From: Candidatus Wirthbacteria bacterium CG2_30_54_11
Lineage (GTDB): Bacteria > Patescibacteriota > CG2-30-54-11
Direction: 5' to 3'
DNA length: 8,807 nt
Assembly: GCA_001873755.1 (NCBI GenBank)
Contig: MNZT01000067.1
Span: forward strand, 1 to 8,807
Part shown: piece after piece, positions 6,281 to 8,807 of the stretch
Layout: every line of letters starts with the position of its first letter
Position numbering within the stretch: the stretch's first letter is position 1
The notes under the pieces: model-generated
Database searches by the model: none
What the model saw: only the letters and a program-made list of their open reading frames with translations
Told to the model about the DNA's origin: nothing
Made by a program: the position numbers and the translations under genes

Positions 6281-6300
6281 GGCGATAGATACTATCGACC
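6281..6300. promoter_or_regulatory. Perfect dyad CGATAG-ATA-CTATCG, possible operator or small hairpin
   Basis: Six-base perfect arms (6283-6288 and 6292-6297) flank a 3-bp centre, with GG and CC just outside. The dyad lies in the 159-bp gap between the FecR gene and the kinase gene. As RNA the loop would be only 3 nt and no U-tract follows, so it is not a classical terminator. An operator upstream of the kinase is one reading; no cognate regulator is seen. Confidence 0.35.
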
Positions 6301-6328
6301 GGGAACAATGCTCGGATCCCACTCAGGA

Positions 6329-7747
6329 TCAGACCTTTGTCCCACACTTCCCGCAAAACTCGGCCGTACCGGGTATCGATTTGCCACACTGTCCGCAAAA
6401 TATCGATCCTGTCTGTGATGCCTGCTCAAAATTCGATGGAGTTGCCTGACCGACCGGAGATACGACATTGGCCGACGGCACCGTCACTTTTTGTTTTTTG
6501 TTCTTTGTCACCAGAACAGCAGCAATAATGACCGCCAAGAGTGCGGCACCTAGAGTCATCGTGCTCGTCCAGAAACCGTGTTTACTATCCTTGATCGCTT
6601 GATCGGTCATCTCCTGCGTTGTTTCATCCCAGGTGGCCATTTCATCCTCGATCGAAAATGGCTGAATAGGACCTACTCCAGAGCTGGTAGCGGCTACCAG
6701 CTCGCCATCTGATATGAAGACCGGTTCGCCTCTGTTGGGTGTCACTTCCACCGTACCTTCGATCACCTTGACCGTTGAGGTGATCCCATCATCCTCACAG
6801 ATCAGGGTAGTCCCCTTGATCCCGGCCACGGCCTGCGACATCTCGACTTCCATACTCCCGTCTTTTACGAGCCGTTTCAGATTGACCCAAATATTTCCAG
6901 CGATCAAACCGATCTTGGTCTCTCTCTCGTTCGCAATATCCAGCACGATGATCGAGTCCTCTTTCATCACATACGTTGACATGTCTGACCAGCTGAGGAT
7001 GGCTCCACTGCGTGGCAGTGTCCTGATACGATCGTCATGCTTCAGGCAGGTGCCCAGTTCAGCAAAAATATATGCGTCATCATCCTCACTGTTAGGCCGG
7101 ACATTGACCTCCCCGTACAGATCACCAAAACGGACTATTGCGTTTTCGGTGCAATCTTTTTCCTCAGCATTTACTTGCGGTCGCATTGGCGTGATATCTT
7201 CCTCCGAAACCAAAGCTGGTGGTGTCGTGACTTCTACCTTTTCCACCTCAAACACAGCACTCAAGATGAGCGATCTGCTGCCGCCACCGTTGGGATTTAC
7301 AAAGGTATTTCCTATAATCCCGATCACCTCGACCTCATGGGCATCGCCGGGCACGATGAAGCTGGAGGCGAGAGAACCGCTCACTCCCGGGGCCAGGGTG
7401 ACATTTTCCCTGTTTTCTATGCCCTCGCCCGCATCGAACCATACACTCATGGTGGCGTCCTGAGCTTCATTGTATGCGCTGGATGACGTACCGTTGCCGC
7501 TGACGGCGATACTGAGGGTTTCCCCGGGACGGACCGTACCCTCTATGAAATATTTATATTTCCAGCCGTCAGCTGTCGACTTGGTAATTCGTCCCCCCAG
7601 GACCGAAAAATCCAGCGTGATCTCTTCCCCGGCCGGCTGGATCGTTCCTGATCCGGAGGCTGCCAGAGCTATCGTTGCAGGAGAATATCCGACAACGACC
7701 GAACATAACAACGCCATCACCGTCAAAGATCTGATCATTTTTTTCAT
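6329..7747 (-). CDS. FecR-domain membrane protein with an N-terminal signal peptide, C-terminal transmembrane helix and cytoplasmic zinc ribbon
   Basis: This is a 472-residue protein. The frame is open upstream to 7921, but ATG 7747 is chosen because it begins a classic signal peptide (MKKMIRS, hydrophobic core, cut after ALA at 27-29). The extra 58 residues would overlap the preceding lipoprotein gene. Only a weak GAG site precedes this ATG. Residues 33-172 form a beta-rich, Gly/Ser-rich region of unknown family. Residues about 200-350 are a FecR domain: 'RFGDLYGEVNVRP', 'GTCLKHDDRIRT', 'GAILSWSD', 'IAGNIWVNL' and 'AVAGIKGTTLICED...VKVIEGTVEV'. A transmembrane helix spans about 394-413, followed by KNKKQK. 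The C-terminus is a zinc ribbon with C451, C454, C465 and C468. The predicted topology is FecR domain outside, zinc ribbon inside. In classical FecR an anti-sigma region sits inside at the N-terminus; it is absent here. A sensing or scaffold role is inferred. Confidence 0.82.
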   Translation of the reverse strand: MKKMIRSLTVMALLCSVVVGYSPATIALAASGSGTIQPAGEEITLDFSVLGGRITKSTADGWKYKYFIEGTVRPGETLSIAVSGNGTSSSAYNEAQDATMSVWFDAGEGIENRENVTLAPGVSGSLASSFIVPGDAHEVEVIGIIGNTFVNPNGGGSRSLILSAVFEVEKVEVTTPPALVSEEDITPMRPQVNAEEKDCTENAIVRFGDLYGEVNVRPNSEDDDAYIFAELGTCLKHDDRIRTLPRSGAILSWSDMSTYVMKEDSIIVLDIANERETKIGLIAGNIWVNLKRLVKDGSMEVEMSQAVAGIKGTTLICEDDGITSTVKVIEGTVEVTPNRGEPVFISDGELVAATSSGVGPIQPFSIEDEMATWDETTQEMTDQAIKDSKHGFWTSTMTLGAALLAVIIAAVLVTKNKKQKVTVPSANVVSPVGQATPSNFEQASQTGSIFCGQCGKSIPGTAEFCGKCGTKV

Positions 7748-7760
7748 CGTGATCTCAGTG

Positions 7761-7789
7761 CTAATGGAAGAACTAGAAGCAAGCATTAG
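7761..7789. repeat. Short inverted repeat between the lipoprotein and FecR genes
   Basis: CTAATG (7761-7766) and CATTAG (7784-7789) are perfect inverted arms with a 17-nt spacer. They lie in the 61-bp gap just upstream of the FecR start. The repeat could be an RNA processing hairpin or chance. There is no U-tract, so it should not terminate the transcript. Confidence 0.25.
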
Positions 7790-7808
7790 ACGGAACAGCC
7801 CGGCATAT

Positions 7809-8522
7809 CTACTCAAACGTAAATTCCAGATAGAGGTCCATGCTTTCCTCGGAACTATAATCGCTGGTATCTTTGTCCCCTGAATACGAGGTCGTCGTAG
7901 TCCCGACACTTTCCACGACAAATGCCCCCTGGCTGCTTAAGACGATGATATCCCGGTTGGCGATATAGAGGATCTTCAATTCCCGCTCGACATCCTGACT
8001 ATACGCGGTCAATTCATAATCGCCACGCGAAAACGTGTATTTATGGGTTCCATCGACGGTATGCGTATACGTAGCAGTGCCGATCACCGGTGCTCCGGTT
8101 TTTGCTGAAATCGCTTTGGTAAATTCAGCACGGTCTATCTGCCCGGTGATCTTTACCTTTATGGGTTTTTCCCCGAGCTCGGTCTTGGTTCCTGAAACGG
8201 TATTGTTCGTCGCATAGCCGGGACCGGTCGCCGAAAACGAGATCTTGCCGTCTGCATCTACCGGAATGCTGCCGGCTTCAAACAGAACATACTGATATTG
8301 CTTGATGGTATTCCCGTCTGCCAGCATCTTCTTCTGATAGTCAAAAGGGGAGCCGTTGTTGGTATAGGTCAGCTGGTTCAACTCACGAGTACCTGTTGAA
8401 GATGATCGTTCATCAGTCCCGGGTTTGGACGTGGTACACGCAGAAAAAATCAGGATCAAACCAACCAGCGTAGACAGAGTCAGGGAAATGCGAAATGATT
8501 TCTTCATTGGCTTCGTACTCAT
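7809..8522 (-). CDS. Predicted lipoprotein of unknown function
   Basis: This is a 237-residue protein. The N-terminus has basic residues (MKKSFR at 6-11), a hydrophobic core and the lipobox-like FSAC with the modifiable cysteine at C29. The expected product is therefore a membrane-anchored, extracytoplasmic lipoprotein. A Ser/Thr/Gly-rich linker (30-46) precedes a beta-rich body (about 47-237) and an acidic tail. I recognise no family and no catalytic motif. The start may be ATG 8522 or the in-frame ATG at 8507 that opens MKKSFR; neither has a clear Shine-Dalgarno site. A TATGAT at 8555-8550 without a good -35 might be the promoter. It ends 61 bp before the FecR/zinc-ribbon gene on the same strand with no terminator between, so the two are probably co-transcribed. 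Confidence 0.8.
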   Translation of the reverse strand: MSTKPMKKSFRISLTLSTLVGLILIFSACTTSKPGTDERSSSTGTRELNQLTYTNNGSPFDYQKKMLADGNTIKQYQYVLFEAGSIPVDADGKISFSATGPGYATNNTVSGTKTELGEKPIKVKITGQIDRAEFTKAISAKTGAPVIGTATYTHTVDGTHKYTFSRGDYELTAYSQDVERELKILYIANRDIIVLSSQGAFVVESVGTTTTSYSGDKDTSDYSSEESMDLYLEFTFE

Positions 8523-8807
8523 AATAGATTTGTTTCAAAGCAAATTTCTATCATAACCCCTAGTAATAAATAATCCGTATGGTCATGATCTTCCCGAACT
8601 ATTCCACACAGTATCAGGCAGCACTCCGTTTCTGGAAAATGTATGATATATGATAGTAGAAAAGCATTTAACGCCGATAGAGTACCATACTTTGATCAGC
8701 CAGTCCGTGCTTATCACGATAGATCGACAAAAAAGACCCTTAGTGTGTAACGCGAGGTCTCTAAATGTTGAGGATATGGGGTCGTTGTATAGCCGAGATT
8801 AGAAAAA
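8523..8807. other. Non-coding end of the window
   Basis: No convincing gene lies in these 285 bp. It holds the leader of the leftward lipoprotein gene, with an ATTTG/CAAAT mini-hairpin at about 8528-8545, and AT-rich repeats such as a doubled TATGATA near 8642-8655. The leftward terminator at 8729-8760 is also here. A minus-strand frame enters from the right edge and reaches TAG at 8763-8761, immediately before that terminator. It could be the last 15 or so codons of a neighbouring gene, but it is too short to support as coding. Confidence 0.5.
8729..8760 (-). terminator. Intrinsic terminator of a leftward gene beyond the right edge
   Basis: On the minus strand AGACCT (8760-8755) pairs with GGGTCT (8739-8734; one G-T wobble), followed by a run of six T including the end of the stem (8734-8729). 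A stop codon in a frame entering from the right lies directly before it (8763-8761). The stem is short and the loop about 15 nt, so it is moderate. Confidence 0.45.

Noticed and set aside
6183..6398. 71-residue minus-strand frame between the FecR and kinase genes
   Set aside because: It overlaps the conserved zinc-ribbon end of the FecR gene in another frame, lacks a ribosome site and spans the CGATAG dyad. Nothing supports it.
6714..7883. Plus-strand frames of 249, 149 and 137 residues
   Set aside because: They are antisense to the FecR gene. The first is Ser/Thr-rich low complexity, as expected from the complement of its Gly/Ser/Asp codons.
7748..7921. 58-residue N-terminal extension of the FecR protein
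   Set aside because: It overlaps the 3' end of the lipoprotein gene and would hide a standard signal peptide that begins at ATG 7747.
1..8807. CRISPR array, insertion sequence, tRNA or toxin-antitoxin pair
   Set aside because: I read both strands and saw no regularly spaced repeats, transposase motifs, terminal inverted repeats, tRNA-like folds or recognisable toxin-antitoxin genes.

Overview
The window looks like a stretch of bacterial chromosome of roughly balanced base composition (estimated by eye, about half G+C) that uses the standard bacterial code. Glycine is always written GGN, and a 921-codon open frame contains no in-frame TGA, which argues against the TGA=Gly code of some candidate phyla. 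Shine-Dalgarno sites are visible for several genes. Cell-surface proteins dominate: a huge Ig-like modular exoprotein, a FecR-domain membrane protein, a lipoprotein and a small coiled-coil membrane protein. This would fit an uncultured or environmental bacterium, possibly Patescibacteria-like, but the sequence does not allow a firm taxonomic call.

Layout. Positions 1-3192 are transcribed leftward. They hold the first 921 residues of a very large secreted protein whose C-terminus lies beyond the left edge. Upstream of it is a 94-residue membrane/coiled-coil protein with its own promoter and a likely terminator. A 188-bp divergent intergenic region (3193-3380) carries two promoter candidates and two sets of short direct repeats. 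Positions 3381-5683 run rightward: an HD-GYP-like metal-dependent phosphohydrolase, then an uncharacterised gene split by a frameshift near 5085-5121. That second gene probably ends at 5559, just after an A8 run, rather than at 5683. A strong hairpin (5579-5614) separates it from the convergent leftward block at 5645-8522: a cytidylate-kinase-like P-loop kinase, a FecR-domain protein with a C-terminal zinc ribbon, and a lipoprotein. The last 285 bp hold no convincing gene, only a leftward terminator that probably closes a gene beyond the right edge.

How the genes may work together. The lipoprotein and the FecR/zinc-ribbon protein are adjacent, co-oriented and both exported, so they probably form one envelope unit. 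The FecR protein resembles a transmembrane sensor turned around: the FecR domain is outside at the N-terminal side and a zinc ribbon is inside at the C-terminus. No complete known defence, mobile or biosynthetic system is visible. The best leads for something new are the inverted FecR/zinc-ribbon architecture, the pair of cancelling frame disruptions in the 4711-5559 gene, and the tandem 10-bp repeat at the start of the HD-gene transcript.
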